A DNA stretch of 58,479 bases from contig CANSXE010000005.1 in assembly GCA_947650875.1 (NCBI GenBank), forward strand, positions 1-58,479, in the 5' to 3' direction. The notes under the pieces were generated by a model that saw nothing but the letters and a program-made list of their open reading frames with translations, made no database searches and was not told the origin of the DNA. The translations under genes and the position numbers were made by a program. Shown here piece by piece: positions 7,433 through 15,316 of the stretch. Each line of letters starts with the position of its first letter. Positions within the stretch are counted from its first letter, which is position 1. The DNA is from an uncultured Bacillota bacterium. Lineage in GTDB: Bacteria > Bacillota > Clostridia > Oscillospirales > Oscillospiraceae.

Positions 7433-9791
7433 ATTCCTCCGCCAAGGGGAAGGTCACCACGGCGGTAAACAGGTCGGCCTCGGTGGAAATTGTCAGCTCT
7501 CCGCCGCAGGCCCGGGTGAAGGACTCAGCGATGGACAGCCCCAGGCCGGAGCCGCCGTCGGTGCGGCTCTCGTCCCCCCGGACAAACCGGGCGGTGTAGT
7601 CCGCCCCCGGCTTCAGCTCGGCGGCGGAGGTGTTCCGCACGCTGGCGCTGGCCTGTCCCCCCTCCACCGTCAGATTCAGGTAGACCCGGGAGCCGGGCAG
7701 GGAGTACTTCAAAGCGTTGCCAATTAGGTTCTGGAACACCCGGTACAGCCGGTCGCTGTCGGCGGTGATGGGCACCTCCTCCTCGGGGATGGCCGCCCGC
7801 AGGGTGAGACCGCTGTTGTCGATGGCCTGCCCCATGTCGGCCAGGGTCTGGCGCAATAACCGGGCGTAATCAAGCCGCTCCAGATTTACCGGGAGTTGTC
7901 CCGAAGCCGCCTTGCTCACCTCAAACACGTCCTGGACCATGGCCTTCAGCCGCTGGGCCTTTTCCCCCATAATCTGAACGTACTCGCTGGCCGGGGGCTC
8001 CAGCGGCTCCTGGGAGAGCAGCTCGGTGTAGCTGATGATGGAGGTGAGGGGGGTTTTCAGGTCGTGGGACACGTTGGTGACAAGCTCCACCTTCATCCGC
8101 TCGCTGTGGGTGCGCTCCTCCACCGCCTGGTGCAGGCCCTGCCGGATGTGGTTCAGGTCGTCGGCCAGCCCGGACAGATCGCTGTTTTTCTGTAAGGCAA
8201 GTTCCCTTTCCAGCTCGCCCGCCCGAACGGCTGCGGCCTGGTCGGCCACCGCCCCGAAGTCGGTCCACAGCCGATGCAGCCGCCAGATCAGCACCGCGCA
8301 CACCAACATCAGCAGGGCGGCGGGGGTGACGATGACCCAGACGGTCTCCAGGGGCACGCCGCCCCGGTAGCTGGAGGCGTAAACCAGCAGGTTCATGTTC
8401 ACCGCCCCCAGCAGGAGGAGCGTCATTGCGGTGACGCCGCACACCCGGCTCAGCCGCTTCTGGACGGGCCGGTCCAGCCCCCAGGCGGCCAGCATGGCGA
8501 TTACACCCCGTCTCCAGGGCCGCTTATTATACCGCCAGTCATTGAAAATCAGCAGATACAGCCCCCAGAAGGCGGCCAGCAGGCCTGGGATATGGTCAGC
8601 CAGCTCCCGGAGGTATTCCCGGAACAGCCAGCCGCCGTTCTCGCCGAGGATGGCCACCGCCGTGCCGATGCTGGTGGTATACTCCTCCGAGATGATCTGG
8701 GCATAGCCGTGCTCCTGGAGGATGACGTCCCGCTCCTCGCCGGGGAGTTGATCCAGCATCTCCCAGTCCAAGGAGACGTCGCCGGGAATAACGTCGGCCG
8801 AGGCTACCGTGCCATAGGAGGAGGGCGCGTAGGCGTAGGTCAGCTCCTGCCAGATATCCCCCAGGTACTCCGGGCGGGGGAGGCAGAAGAACACCAGCAG
8901 CAGGGCGGCCAGAATTTTCACCTCAAACCAGACCTTACCTGTCCCCCGGGCCAGGGCAATGTCCGCCCGCTGCTTATCTTTCCGCAGCAGGACGTACACC
9001 ACCATCAGGGCCAAGCCCACACCCGTGCGGACGGCGTGGCCGACGATCTCCCCCCGGTAGGCCCCCAGGTTCCGTTTCAAGTAGTACAGCTCGTTGTACT
9101 CGTTGGACCCGGAGCTGCCGTAGCTGCCCTTGATGAAAATTTGCGGGCTGTTGATAACCGCCATGGTCACCTTCACCTTGCTGCCCGCCTCGTCCACGGT
9201 AAAGTTCTTGTAGCCGGGGACATACCACTGATAGGGCTCGTCGATGCTCTCGAAGCGGTAGTAGCCGTCGCCGTAGAGGTCCAACTCGGTCCCGTCCTTC
9301 CAGGCCCGGACCTTCTCCCCGTCGAATTGCAGGAGAAAGCCGTAGCCCTCGGGCAGCTGCTCCGCCGTGGTAGAGGCGGTCAGTGTGTCGCTGTTGCTGT
9401 AGAGGGTTCCCCCCTCCTTTGCCACGGTATAGAGGACATTTTTGTCCTCCTTCATCCGTTCATGGGCTCCTTTGGCCCACCGCTCCGCGCCAGAGGACGG
9501 CGCTGGGCCGTTCCCGTCGCCCCAGTCGTAGTCACCGTAATAGTTGAAACCGCTGTAAGCCCAGCCCCCGGCTCCCATCATGATGAGCCGCTCCAGCCGG
9601 GAGGAGACAAAGCCCCGAAACTCCGTCGTGTCCCGCCAGTCGGAGGCGAAGCTGTCGGAGATCCACCGCCGGCTGCCCGAAGAGGTCAGTTTAGTCCCGA
9701 AGAACAGCGCCCCCTCCAGAAGCAGAGAGACCCCCAGCAGGAAGGCCAGAAAGCCAATGATTGATTTACTTTTTTTCCATTTTGTATCCAA
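7431..9791 (-). CDS. Multi-pass membrane sensor histidine kinase
   Basis: A 786-residue kinase. Membrane helices are visible at about 11-31, 256-270, 291-304, 401-416, 451-472 and 484-503. A roughly 220-residue extracytoplasmic region lies after the first helix and a shorter one around 305-400. The cytoplasmic part has a HAMP-like linker, the HisKA box VSHDLKTPLTS with the phosphorylated histidine at about 576, and a HATPase domain with SGLGLSIAESF near the end. The start is TTG at 9791, inside the end of the regulator gene (26-bp overlap); the next ATG would delete the first membrane helix. It is paired with the response regulator at 9766-10467. The ligand is unknown. Confidence 0.9.
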   Translation of the reverse strand: MDTKWKKSKSIIGFLAFLLGVSLLLEGALFFGTKLTSSGSRRWISDSFASDWRDTTEFRGFVSSRLERLIMMGAGGWAYSGFNYYGDYDWGDGNGPAPSSGAERWAKGAHERMKEDKNVLYTVAKEGGTLYSNSDTLTASTTAEQLPEGYGFLLQFDGEKVRAWKDGTELDLYGDGYYRFESIDEPYQWYVPGYKNFTVDEAGSKVKVTMAVINSPQIFIKGSYGSSGSNEYNELYYLKRNLGAYRGEIVGHAVRTGVGLALMVVYVLLRKDKQRADIALARGTGKVWFEVKILAALLLVFFCLPRPEYLGDIWQELTYAYAPSSYGTVASADVIPGDVSLDWEMLDQLPGEERDVILQEHGYAQIISEEYTTSIGTAVAILGENGGWLFREYLRELADHIPGLLAAFWGLYLLIFNDWRYNKRPWRRGVIAMLAAWGLDRPVQKRLSRVCGVTAMTLLLLGAVNMNLLVYASSYRGGVPLETVWVIVTPAALLMLVCAVLIWRLHRLWTDFGAVADQAAAVRAGELERELALQKNSDLSGLADDLNHIRQGLHQAVEERTHSERMKVELVTNVSHDLKTPLTSIISYTELLSQEPLEPPASEYVQIMGEKAQRLKAMVQDVFEVSKAASGQLPVNLERLDYARLLRQTLADMGQAIDNSGLTLRAAIPEEEVPITADSDRLYRVFQNLIGNALKYSLPGSRVYLNLTVEGGQASASVRNTSAAELKPGADYTARFVRGDESRTDGGSGLGLSIAESFTRACGGELTISTEADLFTAVVTFPLAEE

Positions 9792-10467
9792 TGCCCCACA
9801 CCACCTTCAAATAGTCTGGCTCACGAGGATTGAGCTCAATTTTTTCCCGGATGCGCCGGATATGCACCATCACCGTGCCCTCGGAGGACCAGGCTTCCTC
9901 CCCCCACACCCGGCGGTAGATCTCCTCTGCGGGGAACACCCGGCCCAGGTTGCGCATGAGCAGATCGACGATGCCCGTCTCGATGTTGGTGAGCTTCACC
10001 GGCTCGCCGTCGGCGGACAGCAGGCGCTTGTCCGGGTCGTAGGTCAGCCGGCCGCTTACGATCTGCCCGGCGGGGGCGGTGTTCACGTCCCCCAGCCGGG
10101 TGTACCGCCGCAGCTGGCTGCGCACCCGGGCCATCAGCTCCTGCATGCTGAAGGGCTTGGTGACGTAGTCGTCCGCCCCCATGGACAGCCCCAGCACCTT
10201 GTCGCTCTCCTCGCTCTTGGCTGACAGCACGATCACCGGCAGGTTGCGCCGCTCCCGCACCCGCAGCACGGCGGACAGGCCGTCCAATTTCGGCATCATC
10301 ACGTCCATCAGAATCAGCCGCAGGTCGGGGTCCACCGCCTTGTCCAGCGCCTCCATGCCGTCGTAGGCCCGGAGGACCCGGTAGCCCTCCTTCTCCAGGG
10401 CCGCCGCAATGGCGCCCACAATCTCCCGGTCGTCGTCCACCACCAGAATGGTCTCTTGCTCGTTCAT
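9766..10467 (-). CDS. OmpR/PhoB-family response regulator
   Basis: A 233-residue regulator. The receiver domain begins ILVVDDDREI, with the phospho-acceptor aspartate in ILMDVMMPKLDG and the conserved lysine in YVTKPF. The C-terminal winged helix carries LTNIETGIVDLLMRN and a recognition helix ending GYKMEKK. ATG 10467 is preceded by GGAAGGAG; an in-frame ATG further upstream lacks this. It is translated before its kinase, with a 26-bp overlap. The 11-bp-spaced direct repeats in its own 5' region (10515-10554) suggest autoregulation. VanR-like proteins are the closest resemblance, but no resistance genes accompany it. Confidence 0.92.
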   Translation of the reverse strand: MNEQETILVVDDDREIVGAIAAALEKEGYRVLRAYDGMEALDKAVDPDLRLILMDVMMPKLDGLSAVLRVRERRNLPVIVLSAKSEESDKVLGLSMGADDYVTKPFSMQELMARVRSQLRRYTRLGDVNTAPAGQIVSGRLTYDPDKRLLSADGEPVKLTNIETGIVDLLMRNLGRVFPAEEIYRRVWGEEAWSSEGTVMVHIRRIREKIELNPREPDYLKVVWGIGYKMEKK

Positions 10468-10514
10468 TGGGTTTTGCTCCTTCCTCGTTCGCTGGCACCA
10501 GAATAACAGAAACT

Positions 10515-10554
10515 TCTTACAAAACAAGGGGGATATCTCTTACGGATTTCTTAC
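10515..10554 (-). promoter_or_regulatory. Direct-repeat operator candidate for the response regulator
   Basis: Three copies of TCTTAC on the plus strand (GTAAGA on the minus strand) start at 10515, 10538 and 10549, spaced 23 and 11 bp. Such 11-bp periodicity on one face of the helix is typical of OmpR-family dimer sites. It lies between the promoter and the start codon. Confidence 0.55.
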
Positions 10555-10583
10555 ATTTTACGCCCTGGCCGCAAAAAGTGCAA
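10555..10583 (-). promoter_or_regulatory. Promoter of the two-component operon
   Basis: On the minus strand TTGCAC and TAAAAT are separated by 17 bp, about 90 bp upstream of the regulator start codon. Confidence 0.6.
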
Positions 10584-10640
10584 GTAAAGCGTCCTGCGGC
10601 GCGCGGACTGTATAAAACCAAGATTTTTGTCCGATTTACA

Positions 10641-10669
10641 TTGACTTGTGGAGCTGAATTGAGTATGAT
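10641..10669 (+). promoter_or_regulatory. Promoter of ilvA
   Basis: TTGACT and TATGAT are separated by 17 bp. Predicted transcription starts near 10676, leaving a leader of about 37 bases before the ATG. Confidence 0.75.
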
Positions 10670-10712
10670 ATAGAACAGTTTGATACTATGATAACTGAGG
10701 AGAATGTCAATT

Positions 10713-11933
10713 ATGCTCACCCTGGAATCCTTCAAGGCGGCCCGGAGCGTTTTACAGGCCGTGCTGCGGCCCACGCCGCTGATCCACTCCCCCTACCTGT
10801 CCAAAAACTGCGGAAACAGCGTCTATCTCAAGCCGGAGAACATGCAGGCCACCGGGGCCTACAAGCTCCGGGGGGCCTATTATAAAATCAGCACCCTGAC
10901 CCAAGAGGAGAAGGACCGGGGTCTGGTGACGGCTTCCGCCGGCAACCACGCCCAGGGGGTGGCCTATGCCGCCCAGGCCGCCGGGGTGGCGGCCACCATC
11001 GTCATGCCCACCACCACCCCCCTGGTGAAGGTGAACAACACCAAGGACTACGGGGCCAGGGTGGTGCTCCACGGCGAGGTCTTCGACGATGCCGCCGAGC
11101 TGGCCGCAAAAATGGCCGAAGAGGAGGGACTCACCTACGTCCACCCCTTCAACGACCTCACCCTGGCCACCGGCCAGGGCACCATCGCCTATGAGGTTTT
11201 CCAGGACCTGCCTGATGTGGACGTGATTCTGGTGCCCATCGGGGGCGGCGGGCTGGCCGCCGGGGTGTCCACCCTGGCCAAGCTGCTCAACCCCCATGTG
11301 GAGGTCATCGGCGTGGAGCCCACCGGGGCGGCCTCCATGCAGGCCAGCCTGGAGGCGGGCCATGTGGTCACCCTCCCCGCCGCCACCACCATTGCCGACG
11401 GCGTTGCGGTGAAGACCCCGGGGGACAAGGTCTTCCCCTATGTACAGAAAAATGTAGACCGGATTATCACCATCGACGACAGCGAGCTGGTGGAGGCCTT
11501 CCTGGACGTGATGGAGCGGCACAAGATGGTGGTGGAGAACGCCGGCCTGCTGCCGGTGGCCGCCCTGCGCCATCTTGACTGCAAGGGTAAAAATGTGGTC
11601 TGTGTCCTCTCCGGGGGAAACATGGACGTGATTACCATGTCCTCCCTGGTCCAGCACGGGCTGATTCAGCGGGGGCGCATCTTCACCTTCGCCGTCCAGC
11701 TCCCCGACCGCCCCGGCTCCCTGCTGGCGGTGTCCCAGATCCTGGCCGCCAACAACGGCAACGTCATCAAGCTGGAGCACAACCAGTTTGTCAACATCAA
11801 CCGCCAGTCGGGGGTGGAGCTGCGGGTCACCCTGGAAGCCTTCGGCCACGAGCATAAGGACCAGATTCTGTCCGCGCTTCGGGCTGCGGGCTTCCGGGCC
11901 GTGGAGACGGACACCGGAGATTTCTACAATTAG
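10713..11933 (+). CDS. ilvA: Threonine ammonia-lyase with C-terminal ACT domain
   Basis: PLP enzyme converting threonine to 2-oxobutyrate and ammonia, feeding isoleucine synthesis or propionate-type fermentation. The 406 residues include the PLP lysine in TGAYKLRGAYY (about residue 51), the substrate loop SAGNHAQG and the phosphate-binding GGGGLAAG. A single ACT domain occupies roughly 325-406 (FAVQLPDRPGSLLAVS). This is the medium-length form rather than the long E. coli form with two regulatory domains. ATG 10713 is chosen over 10704 because GAGGAG (10697-10702) is 10 bp from the former and only 1 bp from the latter. It stands alone with a strong promoter. Confidence 0.93.
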   Translation: MLTLESFKAARSVLQAVLRPTPLIHSPYLSKNCGNSVYLKPENMQATGAYKLRGAYYKISTLTQEEKDRGLVTASAGNHAQGVAYAAQAAGVAATIVMPTTTPLVKVNNTKDYGARVVLHGEVFDDAAELAAKMAEEEGLTYVHPFNDLTLATGQGTIAYEVFQDLPDVDVILVPIGGGGLAAGVSTLAKLLNPHVEVIGVEPTGAASMQASLEAGHVVTLPAATTIADGVAVKTPGDKVFPYVQKNVDRIITIDDSELVEAFLDVMERHKMVVENAGLLPVAALRHLDCKGKNVVCVLSGGNMDVITMSSLVQHGLIQRGRIFTFAVQLPDRPGSLLAVSQILAANNGNVIKLEHNQFVNINRQSGVELRVTLEAFGHEHKDQILSALRAAGFRAVETDTGDFYN

Positions 11934-11949
11934 GTTTGCCCTCTGCCGC

Positions 11950-11980
11950 CCGCCGGGGGCGCAAAAAAAGCCCCCGGCGG
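11950..11980 (+). terminator. Hairpin after ilvA, possible terminator
   Basis: An 11-bp perfect GC-rich stem (CCGCCGGGGGC and its complement) surrounds a 9-base A-rich loop, 17 bp after the ilvA stop. It lacks a downstream T tract, so intrinsic termination is uncertain. Confidence 0.4.
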
Positions 11981-12146
11981 ACGGCTATCTGAAAAGCGGC
12001 GGGCCGGCCGGGCGGTTGAGGACGGGTTTGAGCCGTGGGTTCGGCCTGGAGCAGTCGCTCTCCACATCCGGGGCCTCCTGTCCGCTGCAATATCCTATGC
12101 GCCGGGGCTGTCCCCAGCGCCTGTCCATAGAAAGGAGGAGCTTGCT

Positions 12147-12791
12147 ATGATTAAAATTGCACCTTCCATCCTGTCCGCCGACTTCGCCAACCTGGAGCGG
12201 GACATTAAAAAGGTGTCCTCCGCCGACTACCTCCACATAGATGTGATGGACGGGGCCTTTGTGCCCAACATCACCGTCGGCGTGCCGGTGGTAAAGTCCA
12301 TCCGGAAGTGCACCGACATGTTTCTGGATGTCCACCTCATGGTGGAAAAGCCAGTGCGGTATGTGGAGACCTTCGCCAGGGCGGGGGCGGACCTGCTGTC
12401 CGTCCACCTGGAGGCCGATCACCCCACCCGGATTGCCGAAGCCCTGAAGATTATGGGGGACTGCGGCGTAAAAAAGGCCGTTGCCCTCCGGCCCATCACC
12501 AAGGCCGAAGCCGTCCTGCCCTACATCGAGGAGCTGGACATGGTGCTGGTGATGACGGTGGAGCCCGGCTTCGGCGGCCAGGCCTTTATGGAGGACCAGC
12601 TGGACACCATCCGCAAGGTCCGCTCCATCATCGAGAAGTACAACCCCGCCTGCGAGCTGGAGGTGGACGGAGGCGTCGCCCCCGACACCGCCCCCCTGGT
12701 GATAGAGGCCGGGGCCAATGTTCTGGTGGCCGGCTCCGCCGTCTACGGGGCGGCGGATATTCCCGGGGCCATCGCGGCGCTGCGCACCTAA
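12147..12791 (+). CDS. rpe: Ribulose-phosphate 3-epimerase
   Basis: Pentose-phosphate enzyme interconverting ribulose 5-phosphate and xylulose 5-phosphate. The 214 residues form a TIM barrel starting IKIAPSILSADFANL. Metal and catalytic positions are visible in YLHIDVMDG, DVHLMVEKP, MTVEPGFGGQ and the final LEVDGGVAPDTA, with phosphate-binding ANVLVAGSAVYG. AAAGGAGGAGC precedes the ATG. Unlike many Firmicutes, it is not next to rsgA or thiN here. Its TAA stop abuts the family B repeat that separates it from recR. Confidence 0.96.
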   Translation: MIKIAPSILSADFANLERDIKKVSSADYLHIDVMDGAFVPNITVGVPVVKSIRKCTDMFLDVHLMVEKPVRYVETFARAGADLLSVHLEADHPTRIAEALKIMGDCGVKKAVALRPITKAEAVLPYIEELDMVLVMTVEPGFGGQAFMEDQLDTIRKVRSIIEKYNPACELEVDGGVAPDTAPLVIEAGANVLVAGSAVYGAADIPGAIAALRT

Positions 12792-12927
12792 AAGGCCCCC
12801 TTGCGAAAGGGGGCTGTCACCGCCGCAGGCGGTGACTGGGGGATTCCGGTTCATCGAAAACCTTCCTGTAAACGGAATCCCCCCGCCACCTTCGGCGGCC
12901 CTCCCCCCTTTGACAAGGGGGGCTTTT
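12790..12927. repeat. Palindromic intergenic element, family B copy 3
   Basis: Inverted ends AAAAGGCCCCCTT and AAGGGGGGCTTTT. Internal hairpins are CACCGCCGCAGGCGGTG and GCCACCTTCGGCGGC, and a longer pairing between GGGGGATTCCG and CGGAATCCCCC forms the core. It starts at the rpe stop codon and ends about 45 bp before recR. Confidence 0.8.
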
Positions 12928-12972
12928 GGGCGCAATTGTGCACCCCTACAATCCCTATTGGAGGTCCTTCCC

Positions 12973-13575
12973 ATGCAGTACTTTCCCCCCGCCCTTGAAA
13001 ATCTTGTGGAGCACTTTGCCAAGCTGCCCGGGGTGGGCGTCAAGTCCGCCCAGCGGCTGGCCTTCCATGTGCTCTCCCTGCCCGAGGAGGAGGTGGCCGC
13101 CTTCGCCCGGGCCATCATAGACGCCAAGGCCCACATCCACACCTGCCCCGTCTGCCAGAACCTCACCGAGGGGGAGGGCCCCTGTCCCATCTGCGCCAGC
13201 GCCAAGCGGGACGGGACCACCATCTGCGTGGTGGCCGACCCCAAGGACGTGGTGGCCATGGAGCGCAGCCGGGAGTATATGGGGCTGTACCACGTCCTCC
13301 ACGGGGTGCTCTCCCCCATGAACCGCGTAGGGCCGGACGACCTGCACATCCGCTCTCTGGTGGAGCGGGTGTCCGCCGGAGGGATTGAGGAGGTCATCAT
13401 GGCCACCAACCCGGACACCGAGGGGGAGGCCACCGCCATGTACCTGTCCCGGCTGCTCAAGCCCTTCCAGGTGAAGGTGACCCGGCTGGCCTACGGCATC
13501 CCCGTGGGCAGCCACCTGGAGTACGCCGACGACGCCACCCTGGTCCGCGCCCTGGAAGGGCGCAGGGAGATTTAA
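12973..13575 (+). CDS. recR: Recombination mediator protein RecR
   Basis: DNA repair protein that with RecO and RecF loads RecA at gaps. The 200-residue length is standard. Visible are the N-terminal helix-hairpin-helix region with LPGVGVKSAQRLAFHVL, a C4 zinc finger (CPVCQNL and CPICASA, about 57-75), and a Toprim domain with ICVVADPKDV and the conserved EEVIMATNPDTEGEATA segment. ATG 12973 follows GGAGG at 12959-12963. A longer in-frame opening upstream would translate the repeat and has no ribosome site. It is not joined to dnaX or ybaB here. A bidirectional hairpin follows. Confidence 0.96.
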   Translation: MQYFPPALENLVEHFAKLPGVGVKSAQRLAFHVLSLPEEEVAAFARAIIDAKAHIHTCPVCQNLTEGEGPCPICASAKRDGTTICVVADPKDVVAMERSREYMGLYHVLHGVLSPMNRVGPDDLHIRSLVERVSAGGIEEVIMATNPDTEGEATAMYLSRLLKPFQVKVTRLAYGIPVGSHLEYADDATLVRALEGRREI

Positions 13576-13577
13576 AA

Positions 13578-13611
13578 ACACCTGGCAGGCCGCAGCAGGC
13601 CTGCCAGGTGT
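13578..13611. terminator. Bidirectional terminator between recR and the 13618 gene
   Basis: A perfect 14-bp stem (ACACCTGGCAGGCC and complement) with a 6-base loop, located between two convergent genes and preceded by an A run that gives a U run on the minus transcript. Confidence 0.75.
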
Positions 13612-13617
13612 CTCGCT

Positions 13618-14136
13618 CTATTCGGTCTCTCCGCCCTCTGCCGGGGCGGTCTCTTCTGTTTCGGCGGTCTCACCGGAGTTTTTATCCTCGTCCTTGAGGA
13701 CGCTCTCACACTCTTCGTCGTCCACTTTCTCCATGCTGCGCATGGAGATGGCCAGTTTGTAGCCCTCCGGGTCGTGTTCCATCAGATACCGCTCGTCCTC
13801 CGGGGGAACCTTCTTTCCCTTCATCATATTGGCGGCAATCTTCATGCACTTCATTTGGATATCCAGCTGCTCAGACAGGGCGTCCAGCTTGTCCTCCTCG
13901 GTCTCCATATAGCCCAAAATACCGCCGGCGTCCTTGTCCGATTGCTCTCCCCCAGACAGCAGGGCGGCCTGGAACCGGGTGTTCTGCTCCTCCATCTGTT
14001 CCACCCACTGGCGGGACAGCTCCAGCCGGTCGGTGGAGGGACGGGCGGGCTCGGACGACCTGTCCTCCGCCCTTCGGGCAGGACGGGCGGAGACAAAATC
14101 ACTGTTCTTTCCCCGTAATACCTGTCGAATTTCCAC
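13618..14136 (-). CDS. Uncharacterised coiled-coil protein
   Basis: A 172-residue, highly charged protein that I do not recognise. It has a basic N-terminus (KNSDFVSARPARRAEDR), a helical middle with coiled-coil character (about 40-110) including IQMKCMKIAANMMKGKKVP, and an acidic glutamate-rich tail. There is no signal peptide or membrane helix. The start is GTG at 14136, overlapping the TAG stop of the upstream gene by one base, with GAGGAGG just before. The two genes therefore form a translationally coupled pair and the products may bind each other. Confidence 0.7.
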   Translation of the reverse strand: MEIRQVLRGKNSDFVSARPARRAEDRSSEPARPSTDRLELSRQWVEQMEEQNTRFQAALLSGGEQSDKDAGGILGYMETEEDKLDALSEQLDIQMKCMKIAANMMKGKKVPPEDERYLMEHDPEGYKLAISMRSMEKVDDEECESVLKDEDKNSGETAETEETAPAEGGETE

Positions 14137-14444
14137 TATGATTCCTCCTCATCCTCCAGCCCGTCCACCATAATCAGCGCGGCGATGTCCTGGCACTTCT
14201 GCTGGAGCTTCAACCGTTGGGATGCCGCTTCCCGTTCCTCCTCACTGCCGGCGTTGTCCGGAAGGTCTGAAGGGATGGACGTCATACGCGCCCTGGCGGC
14301 CTTCTCATACAGGGCCATTGCCGCTTCAACCTTCAGCTCCTCCTCCCGTTCCTCAAATGTGCGGACCGTTTCAAACCGGTCAACAGAGCTGTGGGTTTCC
14401 TGGCTTGGAGCCGCTCTTCCCTCCGCTGTATCGAGAATCTCCAT
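14136..14444 (-). CDS. Uncharacterised small helical protein
   Basis: A 102-residue acidic protein with a long predicted helix from about residue 27 to 95, including EEREEELKVEAAMALYEKAARAR and a second helical stretch LKLQQKCQDIAALIMVDG. No family is recognised. The ATG follows GAGGAGG. It shares with the downstream gene a charged helical makeup, a cysteine within a CxDIAALIM / CMKIAANMM type helix, and coupled translation, which hints that the two are diverged duplicates or partners. Confidence 0.68.
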   Translation of the reverse strand: MEILDTAEGRAAPSQETHSSVDRFETVRTFEEREEELKVEAAMALYEKAARARMTSIPSDLPDNAGSEEEREAASQRLKLQQKCQDIAALIMVDGLEDEEES

Positions 14445-14511
14445 ACAGACCCTCCTCTCATCTGTTCGTTCCTATAGAAATATCGGCGGATTTGCGCAAA
14501 ACTTTAGCCCT

Positions 14512-15207
14512 TCACAGCATGACCGGGATGGGCCGCCGCACCGTCAGCCGTCCCGGCTCCACCCTGCACTCCAGGGCCAGCACATCCACCCCGGCCCGTT
14601 TGGCGCGGCGGAGGGCTTCACCGAACGCCGGATGTGTGGCGTCGTTGGGCTCCACATGGTCCATCCCCTCCATCTGAACGATGAAGCAAACTCCCGTCTC
14701 ATAGCCCGCCCTGTGGGCGGCGATCAGCTCCTCCAGATGCTTCACCCCCCGGAGGGTGGGCGCGTCCGGAAAGCGGGCGGTGCCGTATTCCTCCAGCGTG
14801 ACCCCCTTCACCTCCCAGAAGCCCCGGCGGACCTCCCCCAGCTCCCAGTAGAAGTCAAACCGGGAATTGCCATAAACCGTCTCCGGCCGCAGAAGGGTGG
14901 GGACAAAGCCCAGCCCCCCCGCCGCCGCCCACTCGTTGAAGACCTTGTTGGGGGCCTGGGCGTCCATGTTGATGAGCAGAGAGCCGCTCTCACGCGCCTT
15001 CTCCACGGCGATGAGGTCGAACCTGGTCTTACGGGCGGGGTTGGCGCTCTCCTCCAGCCAGACTGTTGCCCCGGGGAGGAGCAGCTCCCGGCACCGGCCG
15101 GTATTCTTCACATGGCAGACTTCCGTCCGGCCCCCCACATCCACATGGGCGATAAACCGGTTGGGTCGGGCCAGAAAAATACCCGGCAAAATGTTGTTGT
15201 AGATCAT
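14512..15207 (-). CDS. sfsA: SfsA family DNA/RNA nuclease (sugar fermentation stimulation protein)
   Basis: 231 residues, the family length. The N-terminal OB-like region begins LPGIFLARPNRFIAHVDVGG with the conserved CHVKNTGRCRELLLPGA. The C-terminal nuclease-like core contains RFDFYWEL, WEVKGVTLE with the typical E-x-K, and the metal-binding GVKHLEEL. SfsA was named from an E. coli maltose phenotype and purified homologues act as nucleases; the physiological role is unsettled. The ribosome site is weak (GGAAATGAAAG), so expression may be low. Confidence 0.93.
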   Translation of the reverse strand: MIYNNILPGIFLARPNRFIAHVDVGGRTEVCHVKNTGRCRELLLPGATVWLEESANPARKTRFDLIAVEKARESGSLLINMDAQAPNKVFNEWAAAGGLGFVPTLLRPETVYGNSRFDFYWELGEVRRGFWEVKGVTLEEYGTARFPDAPTLRGVKHLEELIAAHRAGYETGVCFIVQMEGMDHVEPNDATHPAFGEALRRAKRAGVDVLALECRVEPGRLTVRRPIPVML

Positions 15208-15256
15208 CTTTCATTTCCCATCTGATTGTTATTGTGTGGGCGGTATCCGCCCCTGC

Positions 15257-15285
15257 TGGAAATTCTATCACATCTGTGCTATAAT
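15257..15285 (+). promoter_or_regulatory. Promoter candidate for the HD-domain gene
   Basis: A perfect TATAAT at 15280-15285 is preceded at 17 bp by a weak -35 match, TGGAAA. It lies about 30 bp before the ATG. Confidence 0.5.
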
Positions 15286-15316
15286 GAACAGCACTGAATC
15301 GGGAAGGAGACTGCAT

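Noticed and set aside
7431-10467. Vancomycin-resistance type two-component system
   Set aside because: The regulator resembles VanR, but no vanH, vanA, vanX or other cell-wall resistance gene is nearby and the kinase has a different membrane layout.
12718-12972. N-terminal extension of recR by 85 codons
   Set aside because: The extension translates the end of rpe and the palindromic repeat. RecR homology begins at MQYFPPALE, with a GGAGG site before ATG 12973.
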